From Mastigias papua (taxonomy: Eukaryota > Cnidaria > Scyphozoa > Rhizostomeae > Mastigiidae), in the NCBI GenBank assembly GCA_964019165.1, contig OZ025276.1, positions 3,347,840 to 3,411,839 of the forward strand: 64,000 bases of DNA, given 5' to 3'. Both the position numbers and the translations under genes were made by a program. The first letter of the stretch is position 1. Each line of letters begins with the position of its first letter. Below the pieces are notes generated by a model. It saw nothing but the letters and a program-made list of their open reading frames with translations. It had not been told where the DNA came from and did no database searches. Positions 53,646 through 64,000 of the stretch are shown here, piece by piece.

Positions 53646-56237
53646 ATGACCTCCGTAATGACTCAAGAGGGGGAAAGCGCCACTAACCCTGCTAGTACCT
53701 CCACTCCAGCCATCTTGTCCAAAAAGAAAAGAATTCGTGCAGGGTACCGAGCTTATGTTACAAAAATCATATCAGATTCTAGGGAGCTATTGGACAAAGG
53801 GCCATGTTTAGTTCCACAAGCAGAAAATCTTAAAGTCCTTTTGAAGGAACGTCAAAAACTATTGCGTCATTTTGACGATGAAATCTTAGACTTATTACCA
53901 GAAGAAGAAATACAGAACGAAATGTTTGATTGCGAAGAAACAGAAGTCCAAATCCTATCGATAATTACCGAACTTGAAAGTAGACAACTCAGTTTACGTG
54001 CAAATTGATCGGCAAACCCAGAACAGTCCGTTGCGACTTCAGTTCCATCCACTGAGATAGTACATTTGCCCAAATTGCACCTCGCTAGTTACAGTGGTGA
54101 CCCAAAAAAGTGGCGTGAGTGGTGGGACTCATTTGACATTATTCATAACAATCCGAATCTTTCTAAAGTGAATAAGTGTAGACATTTGCGAACGCTACTC
54201 GATGGAAAGGCTGCTGCTGCGATATCAGGTATTCAAACAACCGATTCGACTTACGACACGGCTATAGACGGTTTAAAGGAGCGATTTGCTCAAAACCAGA
54301 TGATAAGTAACTCGCATATGGAAGCTCTTATGAGTCTTCCAAACGTCTGCTCACTAAGGGACATAACTACGCTCAGAAAGTTAGTAGACGATATTGACAC
54401 TAACGTAAGGAGCTTAACATCATTGGGCTTAAAACCTAAAGAATACGGTGCACTGTTGAACCCCCTTGTTATGGGAAAGCTACCTGAAGAAATCCGTTTA
54501 TCTGTCACGAAGGAAATGAAAGATAAGGAATGGGACCTTAACACAGTCTTGACACTTTTGAAAACAGAACTTAGTGCTAGAGAGCAATGCGCTCACGTAA
54601 AACCGCCAACAAGTGTCTCTTACACAAAACCCCGCACGCAGACTTTGCCCACACCTTCTGCTCTGGTAACTAATGGTAACAAGGTTGCATGTAGTTTTTG
54701 CAAGGGATTGCATTTATCGGTAAAATGCTGCATAGTAACAGATAAGAAGCAGAGAAAATCCAGTCTTCGGAAACAAGGGCGTTGTTTTGTCTGTCTAAAC
54801 CAGGGTCACATTTCAAAGGATTGCGGGAGTAACAGTAGCTGTCACATTTGTAAACAGCGCCACCATGCCAGCATTTGCGAGAAAGCTGATATGCCTACAC
54901 CTGCAGGGTCCAGGAGCCAACCTAGGGCGCTTGCTAATCCTCTACAGTGGCAGAGTAATCCGACACACTCGTCACCCCTTTCCACCAATGAAATGCACTT
55001 AACTTTGTCTGGGTCAACCCAGGGCAAGTCTACAACCACCATGCATATTGAGACGAAAACTTATGTTCCACTACAAACTGCAAAAGCGTATGTTTCTGCG
55101 GCTCAACACCCTGAGAAATCAGCCGTCGCTCGCTTAATTCTTGATTCTGGCAGTAAACATTCTTACATATCAGAAGCATTAAGATCTACTCTCTCTCTAC
55201 TGACAGTAGGCAGAGAAACATTGACAATAAAAACTTTTGGTGATAATGAGGGCACTGTGCGTACCTGTGATATTGTTCAGTTTTGCGTGCGCAGCCCATA
55301 CAACAGTTTATGTACCTATGTGACTGCGTATGTAGTTCCCATTGTCTGTGCGCCAATAAGAAATCAGGCTATTAACTTTGCTACTAGGAATTATCCACAT
55401 CTCACAGGACTATGGCTTGCCGATTTCCCTGCACAAATTGATGATGCATTGAATTGCGAAATTTTGATTGGTTCGAACTTTTATTGGCATTTTATATCTG
55501 GACAATGCATAAGGGGGGAGCGAGGACCAATTGCACTTGAATCTTGTCTTGATTGGGTATTGTCGGGCCCAATGTATGATTGTCCTTCTTCCTCTTCAAC
55601 TGAAGTAAATCTTGCAGATACCCACGCACTATTTTTGACATCTACTAAAAGAAGTGAAGAGCAAGCATTAGAACAGCAAGTAGCGAAGTTCTGGAGTCTT
55701 GAGTCTATAAGCATATCACGGAACGAACTAAGCTTATATGAGACCTTCCAAGATGAAATCGAATTTATCGATGGCAGATACCAGGTAGGGTTGCCATGGA
55801 AACAAGATCACCCTGTTCTGCCTGATAACTACGATCTTTGCAAGAGATGCCTACAATCTACAATAAATAAACTGAAAACAAATCCACCTCTGATGGAAGA
55901 TTGTAAAAAGATCATTAAAGAGCAAGAAAAGAGAGGAATAATCGAAAGGGTTGAACCGCAAGATGAAGCTATAGTGGGGAATGTGACGTATCTTCCACAC
56001 CATCCAGTAAGTCGTAAGGACAAGCAAACTACGAAGGTTCGTATAGTGTACGATGCGTCAGCTAAGAACAAACATGGAGTTTCATTGAATAGTTGCCTTT
56101 ACACCGGACCGTGTTTACTAAAGACAGTCGCCGAAATCATTGCAAGAGTTAGATTGTTTCCAATTGCAATCACAGCTGACATTGAAAAGGCGTTTCTCAT
56201 GATTTCTGTTAACCCACGTGATCGAGATGCATTGTGA
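53646..56237 (+). pseudogene. BEL Gag-protease-RT N-terminal part
   Basis: ATG 53646; in-frame TGA at 54006-54008; then open to TGA 56235-56237. Counted from the second part: capsid-like 1-180 (KLHLASYSGDPKKWREWWDS), three Cys-rich knuckles at about 209-221, 240-253 and 259-271, protease LILDSGSKHSYI (D360), inter-domain region with CEILIGSNFYWHF, RT start IVYDASAKNKHGVSLN and ADIEKAFLMI. The frame continues after 56237 with a FLWNE-like segment, so the stop is an inserted TGA, probably from CGA. Confidence 0.88.
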
Positions 56238-58036
56238 TTTCTTTGGAATGAAAGTGACAACAGTCAGTCAACAGCAGCAGACCCTGTGATCTATCGCTTT
56301 ACACGAGTAGTATTTGGAGTTTCAAGCAGCCCCTTTTTGCTAAATATCACCTTGAAGAAGCATATAGAACGTTATGCAGATATTCATCCGAATGTGTCCT
56401 CAAATCTTGCCAATGGTTTGTATGCCGACGACGTAAACAGTGGAGGGCATACTATCCAAGAGGCACTAGAATTCTATAGATGCTCCAAAGGAATAATGAA
56501 GGAGGGAGGTTTTAATCTGCGCAAGTGGGCCTCAAACTCAAGAGAAAGTATGGATGAAAGTCGATCAGATGAAAGACTAGAACTTAATTCTGAACACATA
56601 TTGCTGGAAGATGATGAATCATTTGCTAAGGCTAGTTTACCAGTGAATCAACAGAACAAGAACGATAAATTAAAGGTACTTGGTCTCATATGGGACAATG
56701 AAAGGGACACATTCAACTTTGACATTGCTAAGCTGCTACAAGATACACCAGAAAGGCCAAGAACGAAACGAACTATTCTTGGATTAATAGCAAGGATCTT
56801 TGATCCCATCGGGCTGATCTCACCAGTGACAGCTCCACTGAAGGCCTTTCTGCAGAAGTTATTTAAAGATACCTTGATTGGGATCAGCAGCTAACTGGAG
56901 GCCTAGCTGACCACTGGGACTTTCTTCTGTCTAGCGTTGAAAGGCTAGGAGAGATAAACATTCCCCGGTTTTATCTTGGGGAAATTAAGGGAAAGCCAGA
57001 AGAGATCAAACTAGTCAGATTTTGTGACAGTTCACAAGAAGCGTATGCTGCCGTTGTTTATGCCAAAGCAACAGTTGATGGAAAGTCAAGAGTGAGTCTT
57101 GTTATGGCAAAGACAAGAGTAGCTCCATTATCCAGATTAACAATTCCACGTCTTGAACTCCTTTCAGCCTTGATTCTTGCGCGATTAATAAATACAGTAG
57201 AGGAAGCACTCAGTCTCATTGTCAGCACAGACATAGTGAAATGCTGGACAGATTCGATAACAGCTATGCACTGGATTAAGGGACATGAAAGGGAATGGAA
57301 AGTATTCATAGAGAATAGAGTGCAGGAGATTCGCAAGCTTGTGCACCAAGATCTCTGGGACCACTGCCCTGGAATTGATCACCCGGCTGACATACCAACG
57401 AGAAACACAGGTATAGTCAATTTCTTGAATGAAAACCAATGGATTCAAGGCCCTGAGTGGCTTTCAATGGATGAAACTCATTGGCCTAAGCGAACACTAC
57501 CTATAGATCTTTCTGACGATTGTATCAAAGAGATGAAACCAAAGGGTGCAATGAGTATGCTGGTAGAGTCAGAGAAGCGCTCCTTTATATCAAGGTTGAT
57601 TGATTGCCATAAATTCAACTCTTACCAAAAACTTTTGCGTGTGACTGCAACTGTTCTTCGTTTTATCGAAATTTGCAGAGGAAAGGTGAAAGAATCTAAA
57701 GGTTTAACTGCACAAGACCTAGAAAGGGCTGAACAATGTTGGATAAGGGATGTTCAATCTACCATTACTGAAGAAAAACTCACAGATGTAAGGAAACACC
57801 TCGGTAACAGAAAGGATGAAAGGGGCATAATTCGCTGCTTCGGTAGATTAAACACTTCAAGTGTACCTCTTGAAACAAAGAACCCTATACTTTTGCCGAA
57901 GAAACACTACTTCACTCAGCTGATTATTTGGTATTGTCACTGCAAGGTGCTGCACAATGGAACAAAGGAGACTCTGCAAGAACTCAGATCACGTTTCTGG
58001 GTAAACCAAGGTCGTCAACTCGTTAAGGGGGTCTTG
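56238..58036 (+). pseudogene. BEL RT C-terminal part and RNase H
   Basis: RT: VIYRFTRVVFGVSSSPFLLN and catalytic LYADDVNSGG (YADD instead of the more usual YVDD), thumb LGLIARIFDPIGLISPV. A 1-nt deletion near 56880 changes frame; RNase H follows from about 57010 (LVRFCDSSQEAYAAVVY, RLTIPRLELLSALI, CWTDSITAMHWIKG, WDHCPGIDHPADIPTR). Then the integrase zinc region (LIIWYCHCKVLHNG) up to TGA 58037-58039. Confidence 0.87.
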
Positions 58037-59166
58037 TGACCTTGCAGACTATGTAAACGAATTCAAGGCCTAGCCTATCATCCACCAAGTACAGGACAGT
58101 TGCCAGACTTTAGAGTACGAGAGGAGCATACATTTTCAACAGTTGGCATTGACTTTGCAGGACCCCTCTACATTCGAGCGTCAGGTGATCATAAGAAGGT
58201 CTACCTCGCGTTGTTCACCTGTGGAACATCCCGTGCTCTCCATTTAGAACTAGTACCGGACTTGACCGCTGAAACATTTCAGATGTGCTTTCGAAGATTT
58301 GTAAGCCGAAGGGGACTTCCTCTTACGATTGTGACGGATAACGCAAGGACATTCAAGACTTGTTCTAAAACACTAATCACGATTATCAAGTCGTCAAGGA
58401 TGCAATCGTACTTGGCAGAAAGGCGTATTAGCTGGAAATTTAACCTGGCCAAGGCCCCCTGGTGGGGTGGATTTTACGAACGCTTACTTGCCTTAGTTAA
58501 AATATGCCTAAAGAAAACAATAGGTACTGCAAGGCTTTCATATGATGAACTAAGCACTGTAATAACAGAGATAGAAGGGGTACTGAATTCGCGACCATTA
58601 ACTTATATGTATCCCAGAGATCTTGAGGAGCCACTTACTCCATCTCATCTGCTAATGGGACGAAGGTTGCTGCAGCTACCCAATGAGGTCACGATGAAGG
58701 ATAACACTTCCAAGAGGACGAAAGGGCACTATGAAATAGAGCCTCATTTGTCTCTCAGCTGATAAATTGCTACTGGAAAAAATGGAAAAGGGAATACCGT
58801 GTAAATCTGCGTGAGCACCACCGCATGAGATCAAAGGAGTCAAGGACATCGCACATTGCGGTTGGAGAAGTGGTATTACTTCAAGATGAACAAGTTAGAA
58901 ACCGTGCCTTTTGGAAGCTAGGGTTAATAGAAGAACTTATTACCGGCAAGGACAACGAGGTTAGAGGGGTGAGAGTGCGGACAGGAAATAGACATATTAT
59001 AGAAAGGCCTGTACAGAAAGTGTTTCCACTGGAGTTAAAGGCAGTTACGGATAATTCACCAATCAAGGAACAAACGACGACAATAGAGAGACCAACACGT
59101 GCGGCAAAGACCGTTGCAAATGAAAGGATAGCCATCGTTGACCAGCTTGAAGAGGAACTCGATTAG
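58037..59166 (+). pseudogene. BEL integrase
   Basis: After TGA 58037-58039 the frame continues with the zinc Cys pair (CRLCKR). Catalytic core: TVGIDFAGPLYIR (D), LTIVTDNARTFKT (D) and APWWGGFYERLLALVK (E). A frame change near 58750 leads to WKKWKREYRVNLREHH and the C-terminal domain HIAVGEVVLLQDEQVRNRAF, ending at 59166 just before the purine tract and 3' LTR. Confidence 0.88.
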
Positions 59167-59191
59167 ACGAATGCGCTGGTCAAGGGGGGAG

Positions 59192-59732
59192 TGTAGGACA
59201 ATGTGGCCGCTAGCCCCCAACCTCTATTTTCTTTAATTACTTGTGAATGTTATTGTTTATTGAGTTGCATTGTTTATTGATTGATTGGATTCGAATGAAG
59301 TACATACATTGGTTTGATTGGATGAAATTGTCGAAGCGAATGGAGAAGCAAATTGAGATGCAAGAGGCAAACCGAATCAAGAATTGTAACTCTGGCGAAT
59401 TGGAACTCTAAAGAAATTTAACTCTGAAGTATTGGAACTCTACATATGAAACTTACGAGGTGATAACGTTCATTTTTTGAATTATCTGGTCGGAGTTATA
59501 GAATCCTTGCGGCGCAAGTCAAGAAGTGATGGGAAGAACTTGCAATCAACATTGTTTTTTATATATTTTCATTTTGTTTATCGGATTATTTTATACATAC
59601 AGTCCTCTTATCTTATATGAATTAGGTTCTTTGGTATTATTTGAGCCCTTTTGGGGTAATTCTATTCCGTCAACCAGATGGGCGTGTCTAGTCCTCTGGC
59701 CTGACTTGGAATCTAAGGCGGAAAAATGCACA
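59192..59732 (+). repeat. BEL 3' LTR
   Basis: 541 bp, TGTAGGACAAT...AATGCACA. Confidence 0.92.
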
Positions 59733-60626
59733 GTGATGTCAAATTCATCATCAGCGACTTGAATGCCAAAGTTGGCAAAATTGTAACACCAAACACAACC
59801 TGTGGAAAATGTGGTCTTGGAGAACAAAATGAGCAAGGTGAAAGGCTGATAGAGTTCTGCAGTACAAATAATATGCTGATCACTAACACTATGTTTCAAC
59901 ATCACCCTTGGCATCTTTACACTTGGACTTCACCAGATAGAAAAACCTGGAACCACATTGATTTCATCATCATGAGTCAAAAATGGAAAGGTTGTGCGAA
60001 GAATGTAAGAACAAAACCTGGGGCCGACTATAACAGTGACCACCATTTTAATTGCAGATATCAAGCTTCGATTAAAGAAAATGGTACAGCCACTTCAGCC
60101 TAGATGCTTTGACTACCAGGCCTTAGACAACAACTACAAAATCAAAATCTCAAATAGGTTTGAGGCTGTACTACAGTGTGATGAGGAGAGAACCCCAGAT
60201 GAACTGTGGAAAGAAGGGCAAGATATCATGTTGAGTGTTGCTGAGGAAACCGTATGCAAGAAAAAGAAGAAAATAAACAGATGGATGTCAGATGAGACAT
60301 TGAAAGAGGTTGAGAAAAGAAGGTATATTAAAGCAAAGGGAATTAGGGACACTGTAGAGGAAGCAGCCTACAAATGGCAAAACTCCAAAATACAACAAAT
60401 GATGCGGAAAAACAAGGAAACATTTATTCAGGAACAGTGCCAACAGATAGAAGGAAGTGCCATCATTAACTCTATTAAGGACTTACATCAAGGTATCAAA
60501 AACCTCACTAAGAAATTTCACCCAACGATAGATACCATCAAAAATGAAGACGGCATAATAATCTGCAATAGACACCAAGGTATTGCTCTAATCTCTATAA
60601 AAATAATAAAGATCTTGTTTCAATGA
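59733..60626 (+). pseudogene. LINE-3 endonuclease remainder and linker
   Basis: Resumes with KFIISDLNAKVGKIV (catalytic D, N), then LIEFCSTNNMLITNTMFQHH, TWTSPDRKTWNHIDFIIMS and DYNSDHHF (SDH). After a frame change near 60090, a Lys-rich linker (LKEVEKRRYIKAKGI, IKDLHQGIKNLTKKFHPTID) runs toward the RT. Confidence 0.85.
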
Positions 60627-60639
60627 AGGTCCATTTCAG

Positions 60640-61882
60640 AGCACTACAGAGCCACCACCCCATTATGATGAAATTAAGGATGCCATCAATGACCTTAAGA
60701 CAGGAAACAGCCCCGGCTTTGACGGTATCACAGTCGAGATGATCAAGAATGGAGGGGAGAAAGTAGGAATGTTCTATCATACGCTATGCACAAAGATCTG
60801 GATGGAGAAGAAATGGCCTGATGAATGGGGGCTTTCAGTCTTTGTACCTATACAAAAAAGTGGCGATACCCTACAATGCAGCAATAATGGAACAATTTCC
60901 ATTATAAGCCATAGTAGTAAGATCCTGTTGACCATATTTGCTAAATGATTGGGTATCAAACTGAATGAGGAAATGTCAGAAGAACAAGCCGGTTTTCGCC
61001 CAGGAAAGGGTACTAGAGACCAGATAATGGATTGTAAAATGGTGCTTGAAAAGAACGGAGAGAGAGGAAGTGACGTGTTTCTTTGCTTCATCGACTAATC
61101 AAAAGCATTTGACACAGTTGCACATGATATCCTTTGGAATGATATGCACAAGATGGGGTTCCCAACTCATATAATCCTACTAATAAAAGCATTGTATGAC
61201 CAACAAAGAGCAGCAGTAAGAACGAGCTATGGGTTACCTGAATAGTTTGAGATTGGACAGGGGGTAAGGCAGGGATGTATCATTTCTCCGAACCTTTTTA
61301 ACATCTATGCAGAAGCTATAATGAGAAACGCACTCGAGAATTTTGAAGGAAGCATTAGTGTTGGAGGCCAAAAAATAACAAATCTAAGATACGCTGATGA
61401 TGTTGTACCAATTGCTGGGAGGTTAGAAGAGCTTCAAGACCTCGTAAACAGAGTAAAACTGGAGAGTGAGAAAGTTGGTTTGTTCCTTAACACAAAGAAA
61501 ACAAAAGTTATGAAAGTTCAACGAAATCCAACAGACAGTGGAATTGTCACGAAGTTCGATATCTTGGAGCAATAGTCACTAGCAATGGCGATGACTCAAC
61601 TGACGTAAAAAGGAGAATCTGCATAGCAAAGAATGCAACAGTTGCCCTCAGCAAGATCTGGAAAGATAAGAATATGTCACTAGATACTAAAAAACGAGTT
61701 CATCAGACACTTGTATTTCCCATTGAGTCATATGGAGCAGAATGTTGGGTACTAAAAGCTTCTGACAAGAAAAGACTAGAGAGTTTTGAAATGTGGTGTT
61801 ACAGATGAATTCTTAGAATTAGCTGGACGCAGAAAATAACCAATGAAGAAGTGCTTGAGAAAATAAACTGAGAGACAGCTCA
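60640..61882 (+). pseudogene. LINE-3 reverse transcriptase
   Basis: Motifs: AINDLKTGNSPGFDGITVEM, EEQAGFRPGKGTRDQI, FLCFID-(TAA)-SKAFDTVAHDIL, FEIGQGVRQGCIISPNLFNI, LRYADDVVPIAGR, NTKKTKVMKV, then after a frame change YLGAIVTSNGDDSTDVKRRI and ESYGAECWVLKASDKKRLES. Several stops. Interrupted by piggyBac at 61883. Confidence 0.87.
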
Positions 61883-62021
61883 TTAACCCGTTCATGCCCA
61901 AAGTATGTTGCAACGATGCAAAACAATCTTGGCCAACTGAGTCCAGCTTAAAAATAGTGTAGAATTTGAACGTTATTGCAATTTTTCATATTCCACATTA
62001 ATTGGGGTGAAATTGGAGGCT

Positions 62022-62035
62022 GGGCCATATGGCCC
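62022..62035. repeat. Perfect 14-bp palindrome in piggyBac end
   Basis: GGGCCATATGGCCC, self-complementary, 135 bases inside the element end. Confidence 0.85.
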
Positions 62036-62185
62036 TTCCGGGACTTCAAGGTAAATTTGGCAGCTTATTCCTTCCTGGCTTTATATCTGTAATCACTACC
62101 TACAAATCATTGTTGTCACATAAATTAGCTGCAAAAAGCAAACTTATGTCAGGTCCAGTCTAATGCATTCCTAGGGGAGTAAAAA

Positions 62186-62232
62186 GTATGGGTGTGGCTA
62201 GGTGTGATTGGGTGTGGCTGGGTGTGGCAGAG
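62186..62232. repeat. Imperfect GGGTGTGGC tandem repeats
   Basis: Four adjacent GGTGTGG(C/A)-type units. Confidence 0.7.
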
Positions 62233-62475
62233 CCTAGCGTCAAGTATTGCTGCTCTGTCTGGGGCTTCTGTGGAACAACTAAGCTAAATAAAGTACAAAA
62301 ATTTCAAAATAAAGCTGCAAGAATAGTGAAGAATAGTCAATTTGATGCTTCTGCAATATCTTTCATTAAGGATCTAGGATGGCCTACAATCGGACATGTT
62401 AGATTGTAACAAGGTTTATTTCAAAGGGCAAATTGTAAATAACTGAATGGTTACCCTGTATAAATAAGGCTTAAA
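62233..62475 (+). mobile_element. 5'-truncated LINE 3' end (CR1/jockey-like)
   Basis: Encodes the RT C-terminal tail VKYCCSVWGFCGTTKLNKVQ KFQNKAARIV and LGWPTIGHV in two blocks, a common end of CR1/jockey RTs (YCSxVWG..., KLQxxQNRAAR), then a short 3'UTR and an (AAATA)n-like tail. No 5' part: a typical truncated insertion. Confidence 0.75.
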
Positions 62476-62538
62476 TAAATAAATAAATATATATATATAT
62501 ATATATTTATATATAAATAGATAAATAAATAAATAAAC
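62470..62538. repeat. (AAAT)n/(AT)n low-complexity tract
   Basis: AAATAAATAAAT followed by (TA)n and AAATAGATAAATAAAT; probably grew from the LINE tail. Confidence 0.9.
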
Positions 62539-62592
62539 ATCACACTCTTACAATTGTTAAAAATTAGCCAGCACACTTTAAGTCATTGTTTG

Positions 62593-63982
62593 TTAATGTG
62601 TATGGAAGTCTTTGTAACAATTTCATGCAGCTGTGATACAAAGTCCAACCCTACATTTGGTGCACCCAATTCTTGTTTTATCTCCACATTTTGAGCACCT
62701 TGGTCTGTCTGGTCTATGTTCTGGCCAGTGTTGAAGTCCATCATGGTGAACATCATCTTGTGGGATCCTTGTTGGAGGTCGTCTTCGCCTTTGTGCAATG
62801 TCATCCTCTGTTGGCTCAAGACTTGGTCTGCCTCTCCCTCTTTTTGGCACAACACTCCTTACCAAAGAGGAGGCCACCTGTGCTGTGAAGTGCAGCAGGT
62901 CTGTTTGCACTGCGAGGGGTACACCACCATGTCCACTGAGTCGCCGGTAGAGGCACCACGCATTTATCAGGCTTGTTCCCAGGATCCAGAAAAAGATCCA
63001 CATGTAGCCCTTTTTGCTCCTGTGGTGAAGTCGATACAGTGCTTGAAACATATCAATCACATTGACTCCACCCATTCCTCCATTGTAAATATGCACAAAT
63101 GCAGGCCTTTCAACATCAACATACTTCTTTTCCTTGGTGCTCCATATTCTGACAGTTTCAACTGGTGTTGTGAAAGCATAATGTGAGCCAAGTTGCACCA
63201 TTTTGTTATCATACCACCTCACCACAGTCAGTCCAGACTTGAGGTCAACTGCACCATCAAAAGATCCTCTGCCTTCCTTCTTCAACTCATTTTCTGTTTT
63301 AAAACTACAGCCCTTCATGCGATTTTGACGCAGGGTGCCTACAGCATACATGCCCCATTCCTTTAACTTTGATAGTAAAACCAGATGGGTGAAATAGGTG
63401 TCAAAGAAGACTTTGTACTTTTGACGCTTTGGCAAAGTTGAACACATTCTTAGCACTATATCACCCGACCTTAAACCAATGCTCTCACAATGTGGTCTTG
63501 CAGGATCTGGGGCACCATCCAGTTCAAAGTCATGGCAAAACCCACTCACAGAGTTTCGAGAGAATATCTTAAAACCCCATTTCTTTGGCTTTTTTGGCAA
63601 ATACCGCCTAAGGCTGCTCTTTCCCTTGAATGGTATACTTTGCTCATCAATGAAATTTTTCTCTTCTGGCTTTACTGTGAGACAATTATGTAGCAATTTC
63701 TCAAAAAGCTCTCTTATTTTATAAAGTTTGTCTCTATTTGGATCACTAGGATCTGGTGCATTGCTATTATCAGCAAAATGCAGGAATTTTGTGATGATCT
63801 CAAATCGATTCCTGCTCATTTATACTTGCCACTTGTTCGTAGCGTGTTTCTGTCTCCCAGTACATACGATACCTTGGCATCTGTACGATGCACATGCGCA
63901 AAAGCACCCCAAGGTAGTTCTCAATCTCATCTGGAGAGGTTCCAAGTGAACCCTTGTTGACATTACACTGTATGGAGTACAA
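62593..63982 (-). pseudogene. piggyBac transposase, N-terminus incomplete
   Basis: An N-terminal piece (EIENYLGVLLRMCIVQMPRY, from 63982) shifts by one base near 63810 into a 398-codon frame (63819-62623). DDE_Tnp_1_7 core: VFFDTYFTHLVLLS (D140), VVRWYDNKMVQL (D204) and GGMGGVNVIDMF, where Asn253 stands at the usual GGVD catalytic Asp. The C-terminal Cys-rich finger (CSKCGDKTRIGCTKCRVGLC) is cut by TGA 62623-62625, after which the frame continues to a TAA at 62593. Excises and inserts at TTAA. Confidence 0.9.
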
Positions 63983-64000
63983 GTTTGTCTGTTTCGAGAT

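Larger units (their letters stand above)
53031..59732 (+). mobile_element. BEL/Pao LTR retrotransposon, young
   Basis: LTRs at 53031-53540 and 59192-59732 with about five differences in 500 bases. The 3' LTR starts TGTAGGACAAT after a purine tract (AAGGGGGGAG); the 5' LTR lacks the first 31 bases. Order: Gag with three zinc knuckles, protease, RT (YADD), RNase H, integrase, as in BEL/Pao. Inserted inside the LINE-3 endonuclease. Coding frames are broken by TGA stops and three frameshifts. Confidence 0.93.
52200..61882 (+). mobile_element. LINE-3: APE-type LINE (RTE/CFDP2-like) split by BEL and piggyBac
   Basis: 5'UTR-like GC-richer sequence from about 52.2 kb, endonuclease first part to 53030, then the BEL/Pao element (53031-59732), endonuclease remainder, linker and RT to 61882, where piggyBac begins at a TTAA. 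The remaining 3' end would lie beyond the window. It has a different RT (YADD, VRQGC) from LINE-1/2 and is not closely related. Confidence 0.85.
61887..64000 (-). mobile_element. piggyBac transposon (right end outside window)
   Basis: TTAA (61883-61886) followed by CCCGTTCATGCCC, a standard piggyBac start at its TTAA target, within LINE-3. The transposase is on the minus strand and its N-terminus runs off the window. A palindrome GGGCCATATGGCCC (62022-62035) lies inside. A truncated LINE fragment (about 62230-62475) is nested near this end. Confidence 0.88.

Noticed and set aside
62673..63186. Plus-strand frames overlapping piggyBac
   Set aside because: They are antisense shadows of the transposase with no family motif.

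Overview
This window reads as invertebrate animal nuclear DNA that is almost entirely transposable elements, in nested layers. I see no operons, Shine-Dalgarno sites, rRNA or CRISPR. The mixture present (Ty3/gypsy, BEL/Pao, APE-type LINEs, PIF/Harbinger, hAT, P-element, piggyBac and Mutator-like transposases, with at least one GT-AG intron) suits a sponge, cnidarian or other TE-rich invertebrate, but the species cannot be named from the sequence. No confident host gene was found; two unrecognised coding remnants (10.47-11.61 kb and 12.97-13.56 kb) are the only candidates.

Layout, left to right. 0.65-1.1 kb: a small TIR element. 1.15-10.26 kb: gypsy-1 on the minus strand, split between protease and RT by a near full-length LINE (LINE-1, plus strand, 3385-8313). 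13.6-17.6 kb: gypsy-2 (minus), containing a Harbinger derivative (13806-15265, TSD ATT). 18051-21321: a complete PIF/Harbinger with convergent Myb/SANT and DDE genes, TSD ATT. 21679-29991: gypsy-3 (minus) with LTRs and TSD CTAT; it carries a TTA-flanked MITE (22970-23732) and a second TIR element (24821-25511) bounded by a 750-bp direct duplication. 30130-42338: possibly one degenerate hAT carrying gypsy-4 (31322-35765, nearly intact) and LINE-2 (about 36538-41553). 42.7-44.3 kb: Harbinger/MADF exon remnants. 44510-47570: a hAT with a perfect 8-bp TSD, next to a Mutator-like transposase remnant (to 48.76 kb). 49.7-51.5 kb: an LTR-retroelement gag fragment with a tRNA-Lys-like PBS, then a P-element/THAP9-like transposase. 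52.2-61.88 kb: a third LINE, split by a young BEL/Pao element (53031-59732) and then by a piggyBac (61887 to beyond the window end).

The most interesting system is the LINE present as LINE-1 and LINE-2. Comparing the two decayed copies implies one long reading frame: a hydrophobic signal-like leader, a viral-type 2A motif, a coiled-coil ORF1 protein, a single in-frame UAG, then endonuclease-RT with no AUG before the endonuclease has been passed. Seven bases after the UAG lies an 11-nt sequence perfectly complementary to the 3'UTR, an arrangement like the long-range RNA pairing that drives stop-codon readthrough in some plant RNA viruses. This suggests expression of three products from one frame by 2A skipping plus UAG readthrough. 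Other notable points are a MYND zinc finger in the Gag-Pol of two gypsy elements, and a pervasive pattern of CGA-to-TGA stops consistent with CpG-methylation decay.
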